Of a stretch of 64,000 bases of DNA, positions 27,436 through 37,532 are shown one piece after another (positions within the stretch are counted from its first letter, which is position 1; each line of letters opens with the position of its first letter). The notes beneath the pieces were generated by a model. It searched no databases and was not told the DNA's origin. It saw only the letters and a program-made list of their open reading frames with translations. The stretch covers positions 36,056 through 100,055 of the forward strand of contig JAJCXX010000054.1 in NCBI GenBank assembly GCA_029263195.1. Direction: 5' to 3'. The stretch is from Acidimicrobiales bacterium. GTDB lineage: Bacteria > Actinomycetota > Acidimicrobiia > Acidimicrobiales > Aldehydirespiratoraceae. Both the position numbers and the translations under genes were made by a program.

Positions 27436-28772
27436 CAGCTGACTCTCTCGACGTATCGGTTGACCAGGTTCTCGAGGGTCTCCTGGCGGCCCGACCTGGG
27501 AGACGGGTCGATCGAGCCGGCGTACGCACGCTGGTGGAGATCGGCGAGAGTCACTCGGCCTTCCAAGATGTCGGCTCCGAGCTCTCCGTCCCATCCGGCA
27601 TAGCGTTGCGCTCTGGCCGTGGTGAGTGCCCCGTCGACCAACATCTGGTGGGCGGCCAGAAGGGCCCGGGCCATGACATCCATTCCACCGATGTGGGCGT
27701 GAAACAGGTCGCTTCGGTCGATGGACTGGCGTCGTAACTTGGCGTCGAAATTGACGCCGCCGGTGGCGAATCCGCCGCCGCGGAGGATTTCGTGCATGGC
27801 CAGGCTCATCTCCTCGACGGAGTTGGGGAACTGGTCGGTGTCCCAGCCAAGGCGGCCGTCACCCCGGTTGGCGTCGATGCTGCCGAGCAAGCCATCGTCG
27901 ACCGCGACTGCTACTTCGTGGACGAAATCGTGGCCGGCGAGAGTGGCGTGGTTGACCTCGATATTGAGTTTGACCTCGTCGGCCAGGTCGTACTTTCGAA
28001 GGAATCCGGCGATGGTCTGGCTGTCGTGGTCGTACTGATGCTTGGTGGGCTCATGCGGCTTGGGCTCGATGAGGATTGTGCCTTCGAATCCGATTTGGTG
28101 CTTGTATTCGACGACCATTTGCAAAAAGCGGCCGAGCTGATCGAGTTCTCGCCCGATGTCGGTGTTGAGGATGGTGTCGTATCCCTCACGTCCGCCCCAG
28201 AGCACGTAGTTGGCGCCGCCGAGTCGGTGGGTGGCGTCCATGCAGTGCTTGACCTGAGCGGCGGCTCTGGCAAACAGTTCGGGGTCGGGGTTGGTGGCGG
28301 CTCCCGACGCGAAACGGGGTCGGGAGAACATGTTGGCGGTGCCCCACAGGAGTTTCACTCCGGTTCGTTCCATGTGGATGGCTGCCTCCTCGACCAACGT
28401 GTCGAGGTTGGCGCAACTCTCGGCGAAGGTGTCGCCTTCAGGAGCGATGTCGAGATCGTGAAAACAGAAGTAGGGGGCACCCAGCTTCTCGAAGAACTCG
28501 AACGCGGCGCTCATCTTCTGGCGGGCCGCGTCGATGGGGTCGGCGCCGGCCTCGAGCCATGGCCGGTCCCATGTTCCGGAGCCGAACTGGTCGGAGCCGT
28601 CGGAAGCGAAGGAGTGCCAGTAGGCGACACCGAAGCGCAGATGTTCGGCCATCGTCTTGTCGCCAACCACTCGATTTGCGTCGTACCACCTGAAGGCGAG
28701 TGGATTGTCCGAACCCGGACCCTCGTATCGGATCTGATCTGTCACGTCGGTGAAAAACTCGGAGTTCGACAT
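27435..28772 (-). CDS. xylA: xylose isomerase, class II
   Basis: 445 residues, the length of the class II enzymes with an extended N-terminus. [13 protein letters not shown] contains the catalytic His; [42 protein letters not shown] and [19 protein letters not shown] hold the metal ligands. It converts xylose to xylulose, feeding the coupled xylB. The palindrome just upstream (28799-28853) belongs to the end of the preceding gene. Confidence 0.95.
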   Translation of the reverse strand: MSNSEFFTDVTDQIRYEGPGSDNPLAFRWYDANRVVGDKTMAEHLRFGVAYWHSFASDGSDQFGSGTWDRPWLEAGADPIDAARQKMSAAFEFFEKLGAPYFCFHDLDIAPEGDTFAESCANLDTLVEEAAIHMERTGVKLLWGTANMFSRPRFASGAATNPDPELFARAAAQVKHCMDATHRLGGANYVLWGGREGYDTILNTDIGRELDQLGRFLQMVVEYKHQIGFEGTILIEPKPHEPTKHQYDHDSQTIAGFLRKYDLADEVKLNIEVNHATLAGHDFVHEVAVAVDDGLLGSIDANRGDGRLGWDTDQFPNSVEEMSLAMHEILRGGGFATGGVNFDAKLRRQSIDRSDLFHAHIGGMDVMARALLAAHQMLVDGALTTARAQRYAGWDGELGADILEGRVTLADLHQRAYAGSIDPSPRSGRQETLENLVNRYVERVS

Positions 28773-28798
28773 CTTCGGATCGTAGCCCCCCCTCCCAA

Positions 28799-28853
28799 CC
28801 GAAATCAGGGGGTCGGGGCGACAATTCTTGTCGCCCCGACCCCCTGATTTCGG
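28799..28853. repeat. palindromic hairpin family, copy 1 (probable terminator)
   Basis: Two 26-base arms pair perfectly around a 3-base loop (TTC). Outer arm CCGAAATCAGGG, inner arm GGTCGGGGCGACAA. Flanking C-rich and G-rich runs could extend the stem past an internal loop. It lies 13 bases after the stop of the macroglobulin gene and before xylA, a terminator position. See copies at 35070, 41720 and 52949. Confidence 0.85.
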
Positions 28854-28865
28854 GAAGGGGAGGGG

Positions 28866-31800
28866 TTAGTTGGGTCCGGAGCCTTCTTCGATCACCACGA
28901 CGTCGCTCCCCGACCGGCCGAACACCTCCGGGGCGTAGATCTCCTCGGCCCGGCTCGGCGGAACGATGAACGTTCCCGGAGTGGTGGCCCGGGCGACGTA
29001 GCTGTATTCGTGGGTTCCCGCCCACAAGTACGACGAGAACGCTTCAGCCCGGTCGTCACGGAGGTTCTGGTGGTCGTACCAGGTCCGGTTCCACCACGCG
29101 ATGGTGTCGCCCGAAGCCGCAAACTCGTCGATTGCGATATCTCCAGTTACGGCGAGCGCCGGATTGAGCGGCTCGAGTCCGGCGGGCAAAGGGTCGATCA
29201 GCGCCATATTGGTTCGACGGCTGTCGTTGACCATCGTGACCCGCACACGAACCGTCGCTCCAGCGTTCACATGCCAGACACCGTCGGATCCGAGCCAGAC
29301 ATCACTCGGATCGTCGACACCTTCGTATGCTCGCTGCACGACAAAGCCTCGGTCGAGCGGATCGAGATCGAGGTCATCGGGGGCGTAGCGCAGGCCAAGC
29401 CGGTAATAGAGCCGACCTTCACCGTCCTTCGAAACGATGAGGTCGTCGCCACCGCGGGCCACCAGTTCCGACATCGGCACGAGGGTCCGGGCTCGGTCGG
29501 TGCTGCGGCCGACGAACTCGTGCTGGGCGGCGAAGAGATCGCCGAGCCACACCCGAGCCACGAAATCGGGATCGACGGACTCGAAGGTGTCGAAGTAGTT
29601 GTTGAGGGCGAGGAGTATGAACGCGTTCTCCTGCACATTGTTCCAACGACCCTTCACCTGATTCCCGATGAGCCCGGCCACGACCTTGGGGATCAAATCT
29701 GATTCGGGGTCCATCGTGAGGAGAGCATCGAGCACGATTCCATCGGTGCGGCGGTCGGAGTTGAGAACCAGGTAGTCGTCCTCGCCGTAGCTGGTCACAA
29801 ACGTGGCGGCCTGCGGTGTCTCGGTCACCCGGTTGCTGAAAGCGCGTGCGATGTCGCTCTCGATATCGGCGTCGGAGACGACCGGCCAGATCCATGCGAG
29901 AGCATCCAGCCCGAGATCGGACCCTGAGCGGTTCCAGAGTGTCCTGGCCCGGCTGGAGTCGATGTCGCCGTCGAGTCGCCGCACGTGCAAGGAATAGGCA
30001 ACGAGCATGTCCTTGGTTGCCTGATCCCAATCCTGGGGGATGTGAGATTCGATGTCGCGGAGGTAGCCAAGCCCCATTTGCATGACCTCGGGGCGCACCG
30101 CGAATCCGTTGGCCTTGGCCTCCACGAGCGCATGCATGGCCTGCACCGAACGGAATGGCGAGGACATCTGATCGCGCCGCCAGGAACCGAAACCTCCTTC
30201 GTAGTTCTGGAGTGCCGACAGAGCCGTGATGTCCGATCGAACGGACGACTCCAGAGCGGCCTTATCGGGTAGACCATCGGAGTCGAAGGCGTCGAGCACA
30301 TCTCGAAGCGCGGCGATCGCGAGGATGCGCGATGCGTAGCCGTCGGCGCTTCTGTACTCATAGTTGTTGAGATAGATGACGGCGTCGGTGAGGGCTTGGA
30401 GGGCGGTCGAAGAAGTGTCGATCTCGAGCCCCCCGAACTGGGGATACACCCCCTCGGGTGCAAGGAGTGGCTGGATGACGGCGCCTTGATCGATCACGCC
30501 ATAGGTGGCGAACGCCTCGGTGGTGGCCGGCGTGTAGACCGGCAGCGACTCGACCGCCGCGTCGGCGTCGGAGGCTCCGACGACGACGGCACGGAAGCGG
30601 GCGGTTCCGGCCGACTCGGTGCGGATCGGGAACCGGACCTCGATCCGGTTGTTGGCCGGAACGGTGATCCGTCGACCGGCCGAGCCGACGACTTCGAGGT
30701 TGGAAGTCTCGATCACCACATCGACCTCGGCGGCGACGTCGGTGAGGTTCTGAACGACGATCGGAAGTTCGAGATCATCGCCGAAGTTGAGGAAGCGAGG
30801 CGCCGAGGGCCGTATCTGAAGCGGAAGTTGGGCGGTGATGGTCGACTCGCCCGATCCGAATTGGTCGCTACCGGCGACCGCAACGACCATCACGCGGTAT
30901 CGGGTGAGATTGTCGGGAAGATCGAACGCCACGTCGGCGGTGCCGTCGGCTGAAGTGGCCACCGTCGGAGCGAAGACCGCCAGCGCATCGAAGTTCTGCC
31001 GCACGTCGACTGTTGAACCCGATTGGTCGGAGTCGGCGGCCGCACGGCCGCCGGCAGACTCGGCTAGATCAGCGCTGTCGGTTGCAAACCCATCGTCGCC
31101 GTTGTAGAACGCCGCTGCGGTTGTCGCGGTGGCCTCACCGGCCTTCGCCTGTATCAGATCGATGAGCTCCTGTGGATCCTCAAGCAGGATCGAGTCGCGC
31201 CCGCGCTCCGTCCCGATGTAGCCCGGATGTGAGCGATAGAAGACATCGAGCGGGTCGAGCAGCTCGTACCCCGAGAGCGCGAGGATCGCTTCGTCGACGA
31301 CCACCACGAGCATCTGCGCTCCCTCCACCGGAGCACCCGAAGCATCCCTGACGGCGACATTCACACTGGTGGACGATCCTGGCGCGAGGGTGTCCTCGCT
31401 CGGTGTAGCCGTCACTTCGAGAGTACGAGTGACCGGGGGAACGCGAAGGTCGAGTGATCCACTCGCGTAGGCCGGCCGGGGCGGCACTTCCGGAAGAGTT
31501 GTTCCGTCGTCGGCGGCCCTCAGTGCGGTGCCCACCAACTCGACCTGAACACGAATACCGGGGACGCTCGATTCATTGATGGGTATCCGAACCACAGTGC
31601 TGCCGGAGTCGATGGCAAACACCTCGGTGGCGTCGATGCCTCCCACTCCGTAGCTGAGCAGCCCGGTGGCGGGCCCGAACGGAGACTCCACCAGGATCTC
31701 GGCGGTGTCGCCCACGGCGTAGGTCGGCCGGTCGGGCACGAGAGTGACAGCCTGCAGATCGAGCGCTCGGCTCGCCACGGCATCGCCGCCGGTGACCCAA

Positions 31801-34800
31801 CGGATCATCTCGCTTCGGCTCGATCGGCCGGTGTCGTCGACCACCTCGGCGCTGATCCGGTAGCGGCCACCGTTGGCCATGGCGAACGTGCAACTGACGG
31901 CTTCATCGGCTGAGGCCGAGTCGCACGTCTCGGTCTCGACCGCCACATCGGTCCATTCTCCGTCGACGTATTGGTTGACCAGACGCTCGGCGAGCATGGT
32001 GAAGCCGCGGTTGGCCACGGCATCACCGTCGACATTGGTGACTATCGCCTCGACATCGAGAGGATCTCCGGCGCGAACGAAGGTACGGGTGGCTCTCAAC
32101 CCGACGTAGAGCGAAGCCGGGTGGACCAGCACGTCGGTGCGGTCGGTCCACACCTGTCGGTTCACATCGGTGACGCTGGCCTCGGCAGTGACACTGGTCG
32201 GGAGTCCGTCACCGTCGCCGGCGAAATCCATTCTGAGGTAGTGATTGCCACCGAAGTCCGTGACTCCGGAGAACTCCTCGACACTCGATTCGTTCTGCGG
32301 CCCGAAACCGAACTCCTCGGAGAAGCCGCGATCGAATGAGGCCTCTCCCCCGCGGAACCCGCCGATGTCGCCGAAGATCCACCAAGGAGTCCAGACACCA
32401 AATGTGAACTCCCCCCAGTTGGGTGGTGAGTAGGAGGCCGATTGGGTGGTCACCCGCCACTGGACGGGGGCGTCCGGCAGCGGTCCGCCCGAGAAGTACT
32501 CGGCAGAAACGGCGACCGTGGCGGGCTCGTCGACGTAGTACGGACCGGGCGACTCGGCCCTGGTCGTCACCTCGAACTCAGGGCGACGGAACTCCTGGAT
32601 CTGGAAAGAATGGCTGTGGAAACCGCCGTTGCGATCAGCGAGCCGCTGGAACTCCACCCAGCCATATCCCAGGTTGGCCCCCAGTGGCAGATCCAACTCC
32701 AGGTCGAACCCTCCGGACGCGTCCGGACTCAGTCCGCCCCGGTCGAGCTCGTTGCCGAACGAGTCGCGCGCCACATACGTGATGGTCTCGGCCGATCCCA
32801 GATACTCGAGAACACCGTCGCTGAGATCGAGCTCGCGAACCCAGCCCTTGACCCGTACGGTCTCGCCCGGCCGGTACATGCCACGGTCGTCGACCACATA
32901 CCAGATGGTCTGATCGGCGCTTTCATTGCGCTGGATCCATGTGGTGTTGATGGCTGAGTCGTCGCCCAGCCGGGCCACGAGAGCTCGTATCGCCAGCGAG
33001 CCCAGTGGGATCTCGGCCAAGCCATCGGTGTCGGTGGTGGCAGCCACCGACTGGGTGGCCGTCTGGTCGGTGGCCTCAACCTCGACGCCCGACAAGGGTT
33101 CGCCGGTGCGGAGATCGGTGGTCCACGCCACGCCCGTGGTGCCGTCGTAAATCATGTCGAGACCGATTGACGTGTCCTGCACCCACACCTCTTGCGGTGC
33201 GTTCTGCCAGAAATCCTCGTCACGTGGGCCAAGGTTGGCGAATCGGCCGGTGCCGTCGATCCGCACCACTACGTGGCCGTGGCCACCGTTGAGCACCGCG
33301 CCGAGGTCGATTCTCACCTCGCTCCGGATGTTGGCTGTCGTGTCCGTCGAGATGACCTCATCGGACAGCAGCGGGAAGTCCGGAGGAGGCACCGGCCCAT
33401 CGCTGTCGTAGCGCCTCTCGAGATGATCCTGGAATGTCTGCCAGTCCTCAGGGCCGACGCTATAGATCCGGACGCGCAGCTCGTCGTGGTTGCGTACCAC
33501 CACTGGGAACGTCTGCCCTTCGGCCAACGGGTCGAGGGTCAGGAACTGTCGTTCGGCCTCCTGAATCAGGGGCGTGGCCGGACCCACCTTGAAGTCGAGC
33601 GTGGTGTCTTGTCCGAGCGTCTGCTCGTAGACATCAGCGAGTGTCCCCGGAACAGTGACGTGATAGGTGGTATCGCCCGCTGTCTCGCCCTGGATGTAGA
33701 CGTCGTTCCACTGGACCGTGACCGATACCCCGGGGATCGCCGGCTCGATTGTCAGCGTCGAGAGGTCGAGTGATTCGGGGTCGAGGGGGTTGTTGAAGCT
33801 GACCGAGAGGCCCCGGCCCGGTTCGCAGCGTTCGCTTCCTTGGCACGACTGTCGCTCAACCCGCAGCGGGGCGAAGGTTCGGGCATCGAATCGGCCGATG
33901 TCGCCGGTGGTGTTGGGGCCTTCCACCGACGGGATGTTCGGCCCGATCTCGATGCGCAACTGTTGGTCCGGGGCGAACGGCTCAACCGCCCGGAATGCCA
34001 CCCACGTGCCGGCTACCGCGCTCTCGGCCCGCGGGCGTGTGATCTCGTCGGCCTCGATCTCATCGGCGGTCGCCAGACGAAGCTCTCGCTCGTCTCCCCC
34101 CGCGGTGAGGGTCGTCACCTCGAGCACCGCCTCGGGGTCGACTCGCTGATCGAAGGTGGCGATGAAGACCGGTTCGAGTTCCACCGAGTCGTGTTGGGGG
34201 CTGAGCCACTGCACCGACGCAGCGGGAGTCTCGAACGTCCACCTCACCGTTTCGGCGAGGGCGGTACCGGAGACCGAGGTCGTGCCCGCCAGCACCTCCA
34301 CCTCATAGGAGGTGGCCATCGGCAATCGATCGAAGACCTCAGGGTCGTGTTCGAATCGGAGAGTGCGGGTGCCGATCCATTGCCACCTACCCGGTAACTC
34401 TGGGGAGATGGTCACGGGCACGTCGAGCGCACCGACCTGCTCGACCGTGCCGAGCGGCACCATCGGATGGTTGAACGTGAGGCTCATGAAGGGCGCCAGC
34501 CCGATGTCTCCTTCCGGCTGCATTCGCAGGACCTCGAGCGGGCCAGAGTCGACCTCGGGCGGGGACGGATCGTCGAGCGCAGGAAAGGCCACGTCGAGCG
34601 TGTCGCCCGTTCTGGGTCGGGCAAGGCTCTCGACCGGAAGTCGGAATTCGAACCGGTCGGCCTCGTCGACGAGCCATTCCGGCAGACGGTCGACAACATC
34701 AGTGATTGCTTGGGCATCGAGCGGCTGGCCCTCGACCACGGCCACAACGGCCTGGATGGTCTCCGAGGCCTCGCCTTGGCTGAGACTCACCGATAGCTCT

Positions 34801-34988
34801 CCTTCGCTCCCCTGGGTCTTGGTGCCGGTGTTGACTGAGCCGGGACCTGTCGAGGTCGGAGTCGGGCCGGGCTCCAATGAGGAGTCGCCGTCGTCGCCCG
34901 AACACGCTGCCGCCAGCGCTGCGAATGCCGCCACGATCACCACGAACCGGATCGCAGTCATCTTTCGTCCGTCACGACTTCCCGTCAT
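28866..34988 (-). CDS. alpha-2-macroglobulin-like lipoprotein without thioester
   Basis: 2040 residues. The start ATG 34988 has GGAGG eight bases upstream. A hydrophobic signal ends in LAAAC with C29, suggesting lipidation. WYVVDDRGMYRPGETVRVKGWV near residue 700 is a classic MG2-domain strand; further MG and alpha-2-macroglobulin domains follow, with an alpha/alpha-toroid from about residue 1520. At the toroid site where family members have CxEQ, this protein reads NYEYRSADGYAS (near residue 1541), so no thioester can form. Bacterial macroglobulins trap proteases at the cell surface. A palindromic terminator follows the stop. Confidence 0.87.
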   Translation of the reverse strand: MTGSRDGRKMTAIRFVVIVAAFAALAAACSGDDGDSSLEPGPTPTSTGPGSVNTGTKTQGSEGELSVSLSQGEASETIQAVVAVVEGQPLDAQAITDVVDRLPEWLVDEADRFEFRLPVESLARPRTGDTLDVAFPALDDPSPPEVDSGPLEVLRMQPEGDIGLAPFMSLTFNHPMVPLGTVEQVGALDVPVTISPELPGRWQWIGTRTLRFEHDPEVFDRLPMATSYEVEVLAGTTSVSGTALAETVRWTFETPAASVQWLSPQHDSVELEPVFIATFDQRVDPEAVLEVTTLTAGGDERELRLATADEIEADEITRPRAESAVAGTWVAFRAVEPFAPDQQLRIEIGPNIPSVEGPNTTGDIGRFDARTFAPLRVERQSCQGSERCEPGRGLSVSFNNPLDPESLDLSTLTIEPAIPGVSVTVQWNDVYIQGETAGDTTYHVTVPGTLADVYEQTLGQDTTLDFKVGPATPLIQEAERQFLTLDPLAEGQTFPVVVRNHDELRVRIYSVGPEDWQTFQDHLERRYDSDGPVPPPDFPLLSDEVISTDTTANIRSEVRIDLGAVLNGGHGHVVVRIDGTGRFANLGPRDEDFWQNAPQEVWVQDTSIGLDMIYDGTTGVAWTTDLRTGEPLSGVEVEATDQTATQSVAATTDTDGLAEIPLGSLAIRALVARLGDDSAINTTWIQRNESADQTIWYVVDDRGMYRPGETVRVKGWVRELDLSDGVLEYLGSAETITYVARDSFGNELDRGGLSPDASGGFDLELDLPLGANLGYGWVEFQRLADRNGGFHSHSFQIQEFRRPEFEVTTRAESPGPYYVDEPATVAVSAEYFSGGPLPDAPVQWRVTTQSASYSPPNWGEFTFGVWTPWWIFGDIGGFRGGEASFDRGFSEEFGFGPQNESSVEEFSGVTDFGGNHYLRMDFAGDGDGLPTSVTAEASVTDVNRQVWTDRTDVLVHPASLYVGLRATRTFVRAGDPLDVEAIVTNVDGDAVANRGFTMLAERLVNQYVDGEWTDVAVETETCDSASADEAVSCTFAMANGGRYRISAEVVDDTGRSSRSEMIRWVTGGDAVASRALDLQAVTLVPDRPTYAVGDTAEILVESPFGPATGLLSYGVGGIDATEVFAIDSGSTVVRIPINESSVPGIRVQVELVGTALRAADDGTTLPEVPPRPAYASGSLDLRVPPVTRTLEVTATPSEDTLAPGSSTSVNVAVRDASGAPVEGAQMLVVVVDEAILALSGYELLDPLDVFYRSHPGYIGTERGRDSILLEDPQELIDLIQAKAGEATATTAAAFYNGDDGFATDSADLAESAGGRAAADSDQSGSTVDVRQNFDALAVFAPTVATSADGTADVAFDLPDNLTRYRVMVVAVAGSDQFGSGESTITAQLPLQIRPSAPRFLNFGDDLELPIVVQNLTDVAAEVDVVIETSNLEVVGSAGRRITVPANNRIEVRFPIRTESAGTARFRAVVVGASDADAAVESLPVYTPATTEAFATYGVIDQGAVIQPLLAPEGVYPQFGGLEIDTSSTALQALTDAVIYLNNYEYRSADGYASRILAIAALRDVLDAFDSDGLPDKAALESSVRSDITALSALQNYEGGFGSWRRDQMSSPFRSVQAMHALVEAKANGFAVRPEVMQMGLGYLRDIESHIPQDWDQATKDMLVAYSLHVRRLDGDIDSSRARTLWNRSGSDLGLDALAWIWPVVSDADIESDIARAFSNRVTETPQAATFVTSYGEDDYLVLNSDRRTDGIVLDALLTMDPESDLIPKVVAGLIGNQVKGRWNNVQENAFILLALNNYFDTFESVDPDFVARVWLGDLFAAQHEFVGRSTDRARTLVPMSELVARGGDDLIVSKDGEGRLYYRLGLRYAPDDLDLDPLDRGFVVQRAYEGVDDPSDVWLGSDGVWHVNAGATVRVRVTMVNDSRRTNMALIDPLPAGLEPLNPALAVTGDIAIDEFAASGDTIAWWNRTWYDHQNLRDDRAEAFSSYLWAGTHEYSYVARATTPGTFIVPPSRAEEIYAPEVFGRSGSDVVVIEEGSGPN

Positions 34989-35069
34989 TGGTCAATCCTC
35001 CCGCGACCATCCACACGATGGCACATCACCTACGACGTTCCAAGATCGGCTCCAGTTCCCCCTTCTCAT

Positions 35070-35124
35070 CCGAAATCAGGGGGCGTAGGCCACAAACCAT
35101 GTGGCCTACGCCCCCAGATTTCGG
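35070..35124. repeat. palindromic hairpin family, copy 2 (probable terminator)
   Basis: Two 25-base arms with one A-A mismatch around loop AACCA. Outer arm CCGAAATC(A/T)GGGGG, inner arm CGTAGGCCACA. A further C-rich/G-rich pairing of about ten base pairs flanks it. It stands 20 bases after the stop of the acyl-CoA dehydrogenase at 35144. Confidence 0.85.
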
Positions 35125-35143
35125 TGTAGGGGAGGGGGTGGGA

Positions 35144-36268
35144 CTAGCGGGTGGCGATGGAGCGGCCCAAAGACGCCAAGTGTTCCTCGCCGGTGCCGAG
35201 CATGAGTTCGAGTTCTCGGGCCAGCAAAAAGTGGCGATGGAGCGGATAGTCGCGATCGACACCGACTCCGCCGTGGACGTGGACTGCACCGTGAGCAACG
35301 CGAAACCCGGCTTCGGCTGCCCACCATTTCGCAATGTCGATTTGGTCTGCGGCCTCGAGTCCCTGATCGAGTCGCCAGGCGGCTTGGTAGGCGGTGAGCC
35401 TGATGGCCTCAGTGTCGACGTAGGTGTCGCCCGCCCGGTTGCTGACCGTCTGGAACGTGGCGATCGCCCGGTCGAACTGGAACCGTTCCTTGGTGTATTC
35501 CGCGGCAAGCTCGATGGAGGCCCGGGCCGCCCCGGCCATCATCATGCACATCGCCACCGTGGCCCTCTGAACGATCCATTCGACGATCGCGGCCCCGTCG
35601 GCGCCGCTGCCACCGAGCAACGAATCAGGTCCCACGATCACCGAGTCGAGTTCCACGCGGGCCTGAGGTCGGCCCCCGGTGGTGTCGACCCGATATCGGG
35701 TCACCCCATCGGCGTCGGGGGCGACCAGAAAGACAGCGCACGATCCGTCAGCCAATTCGGCCGGGATCAACAACAAAGACGCTTCGAGCCCGCCAGCCAC
35801 CATGGGCTTCACTCCACTGATGACGAAGCCGTCACCGGCCGAGTCGGCGATCGCAACGGTGTTGGGCGCTACAGGGTCGGTGCCCTCTTCGTAGAGGCCG
35901 GTCGCGGCCAACAAGACCCCGTCCGATATCGGCGGCAGAAGGGCCGCCCGCTGGGCGCTGGTTCCGAACTCGGCGATCGGCAGGGCCGCCATGACGACGG
36001 TCGACAGCAACGGCACTGGCGACGCGTGGTAGCCGGCGCGCTCGATCGACTTGGCTACAGCGAGATATCCGAGACCCGCGCCTCCGCTCTCCTCGGGCAG
36101 AGAACACCCCACCACCCCCGAAGAAGCCAGTGCCTTCCAAGAGTCGAGATCCACGTGATCGCCGTCCTCATCGAGCGACTTCAGTCGTTCGTGGGTCGAT
36201 TTGTCGGCCAGTATCTGATCGGTGAGGTCGTTGATCGCCTGCTCTTCTTCACTGAGATCGAAGTCCAT
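35144..36268 (-). CDS. acyl-CoA dehydrogenase (second of a pair)
   Basis: 374 residues. MDFDLSEEEQAINDLTDQIL opens the helical N-domain; LPEESGGAGLGYLAVA, SGVKPMVAGGLEASLLL and HGAVHVHGGVGVDRDYPLHRHFLLARELELMLG are family motifs. The C-terminus lacks the Glu base of medium-chain enzymes. It starts 10 bases after the other dehydrogenase, so a heteromeric enzyme, as in actinobacterial steroid degradation, is likely (inference). It is the last gene of the run from 41061. Confidence 0.88.
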   Translation of the reverse strand: MDFDLSEEEQAINDLTDQILADKSTHERLKSLDEDGDHVDLDSWKALASSGVVGCSLPEESGGAGLGYLAVAKSIERAGYHASPVPLLSTVVMAALPIAEFGTSAQRAALLPPISDGVLLAATGLYEEGTDPVAPNTVAIADSAGDGFVISGVKPMVAGGLEASLLLIPAELADGSCAVFLVAPDADGVTRYRVDTTGGRPQARVELDSVIVGPDSLLGGSGADGAAIVEWIVQRATVAMCMMMAGAARASIELAAEYTKERFQFDRAIATFQTVSNRAGDTYVDTEAIRLTAYQAAWRLDQGLEAADQIDIAKWWAAEAGFRVAHGAVHVHGGVGVDRDYPLHRHFLLARELELMLGTGEEHLASLGRSIATR

Positions 36269-36278
36269 GGCCGCCTCC

Positions 36279-37481
36279 TCAGCGATCCGCTCGGGGATAG
36301 CCGAGCCCGAATTGCGATATGAGATCGCGTTGCATCTCGTTGGTTCCCCCGCCGAACGTGAGGATCACGGTCGATCGATACTGCGCCTCGAGACGGGAGA
36401 CGTATCCCAGCGATCCGTCGACGATCACGGCCTGCGGACCGTAGACCTCCATGAGGCGGCGGTACGCACGGGTGAAGAACTCGGTGCCGTAGACCTTCAC
36501 ACTCGATGAATCGGCAATGAACCCCTTGATGGCGTCGAAGTCGGGCTCGATGTCGTCGATCTTGGTTGCCACGGTCCAGGCAACCTTCCAGTTGGCGAGC
36601 CGCAGAAACTCGAGACCCGCGGTGACCTCGGCCAGATTGCGTTGGACCCACGGCTGATCGATCACGCGGGCGCCGTCGCTGCGAGTCGTGTCACGGGCCC
36701 AATCGATGGTCTCCTCGAGTGCCCTGGAGACCATTCCCGACGAGCAGATCGTGACACGCTCCCGGTTGAGCTGACTCGTGATGAGACCCCAGCCGCCGTT
36801 CTCCTCACCAACGAGAGACGACGCGGGAATCCGGCAGTCGTCGAAGTAGGTGTGGTTGATGTCGTGGCTCGACAGCAGGTGGAGCGGCTCGATGCTTAGG
36901 CCAGGCGTGTCCATCGGGATGCAGAACAGAGATATGCCTTTGTGCTTGCGCACCTCGGTGTTGGTGCGGGCCGCCAGCCAGATGTAGTCGGCGTCGCGGG
37001 CGAGCGATGTCCAGGTCTTCTGGCCGTTGATGACGAATTCATCGCCGTCTCGAACCGCCCGGGTGGCGAGCGATGCCAGGTCGGTGCCGGCGTCTGGCTC
37101 CGAGTAGCCAATGCAGAACGTGATCTCTCCTTTGGAGATCTTGGGCAGGAAGAACTCCTTTTGCTCCGTAGTGCCGTATTGCATGAGCGTGGGCCCGACC
37201 GTGTTGATCGTCAGCATCGGGATCGGGGCACCGCAGGCCACCGACTCGTCGAACATGATGAACTGTTCCACCGCCGAGTATCCACGGCCGCCGTACTCTT
37301 CGGGCCAACCGATCGTGAGCCAACCGTCGGAACCCATTCGGCTCACGATCTCTCGGTGGACAGGTCCGGTGCCTGCTTCCACCTTCAGGTCGGCGCGGAT
37401 CTCCGGCGTGAGCAGCTTGTCGTAGTAGTCGCGAACCTCGGCTCGCAGCGCCTCTTGGTTCTCGTCATAGCCGATGTACAC
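36279..37481 (-). CDS. acyl-CoA dehydrogenase (first of a pair)
   Basis: 400 residues from a GTG with GGGGG upstream. WPEEYGGRGYSAVEQFIMFDE, CIGYSEPDAGTDLASLATRA, NGQKTWTSLARDADYIW and FGGGTNEMQRDLISQFGLGYPR match the FadE28/ChsE-like subgroup. FGGGT replaces FEGT, so the base is elsewhere. It lies between an arylsulfatase and the partner dehydrogenase in one transcription unit. Confidence 0.9.
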   Translation of the reverse strand: MYIGYDENQEALRAEVRDYYDKLLTPEIRADLKVEAGTGPVHREIVSRMGSDGWLTIGWPEEYGGRGYSAVEQFIMFDESVACGAPIPMLTINTVGPTLMQYGTTEQKEFFLPKISKGEITFCIGYSEPDAGTDLASLATRAVRDGDEFVINGQKTWTSLARDADYIWLAARTNTEVRKHKGISLFCIPMDTPGLSIEPLHLLSSHDINHTYFDDCRIPASSLVGEENGGWGLITSQLNRERVTICSSGMVSRALEETIDWARDTTRSDGARVIDQPWVQRNLAEVTAGLEFLRLANWKVAWTVATKIDDIEPDFDAIKGFIADSSSVKVYGTEFFTRAYRRLMEVYGPQAVIVDGSLGYVSRLEAQYRSTVILTFGGGTNEMQRDLISQFGLGYPRADR

Positions 37482-37532
37482 GATGACCCCCGTTTGTGAA
37501 GTAGCGGCGACCGGTTCAGGTGTTCTAGTCGG

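Noticed and set aside
34312..35088. 258-codon + strand frame ending in the palindrome
   Set aside because: Ser/Arg-rich, antisense to the macroglobulin-like gene; its end only reflects the repeat sequence.
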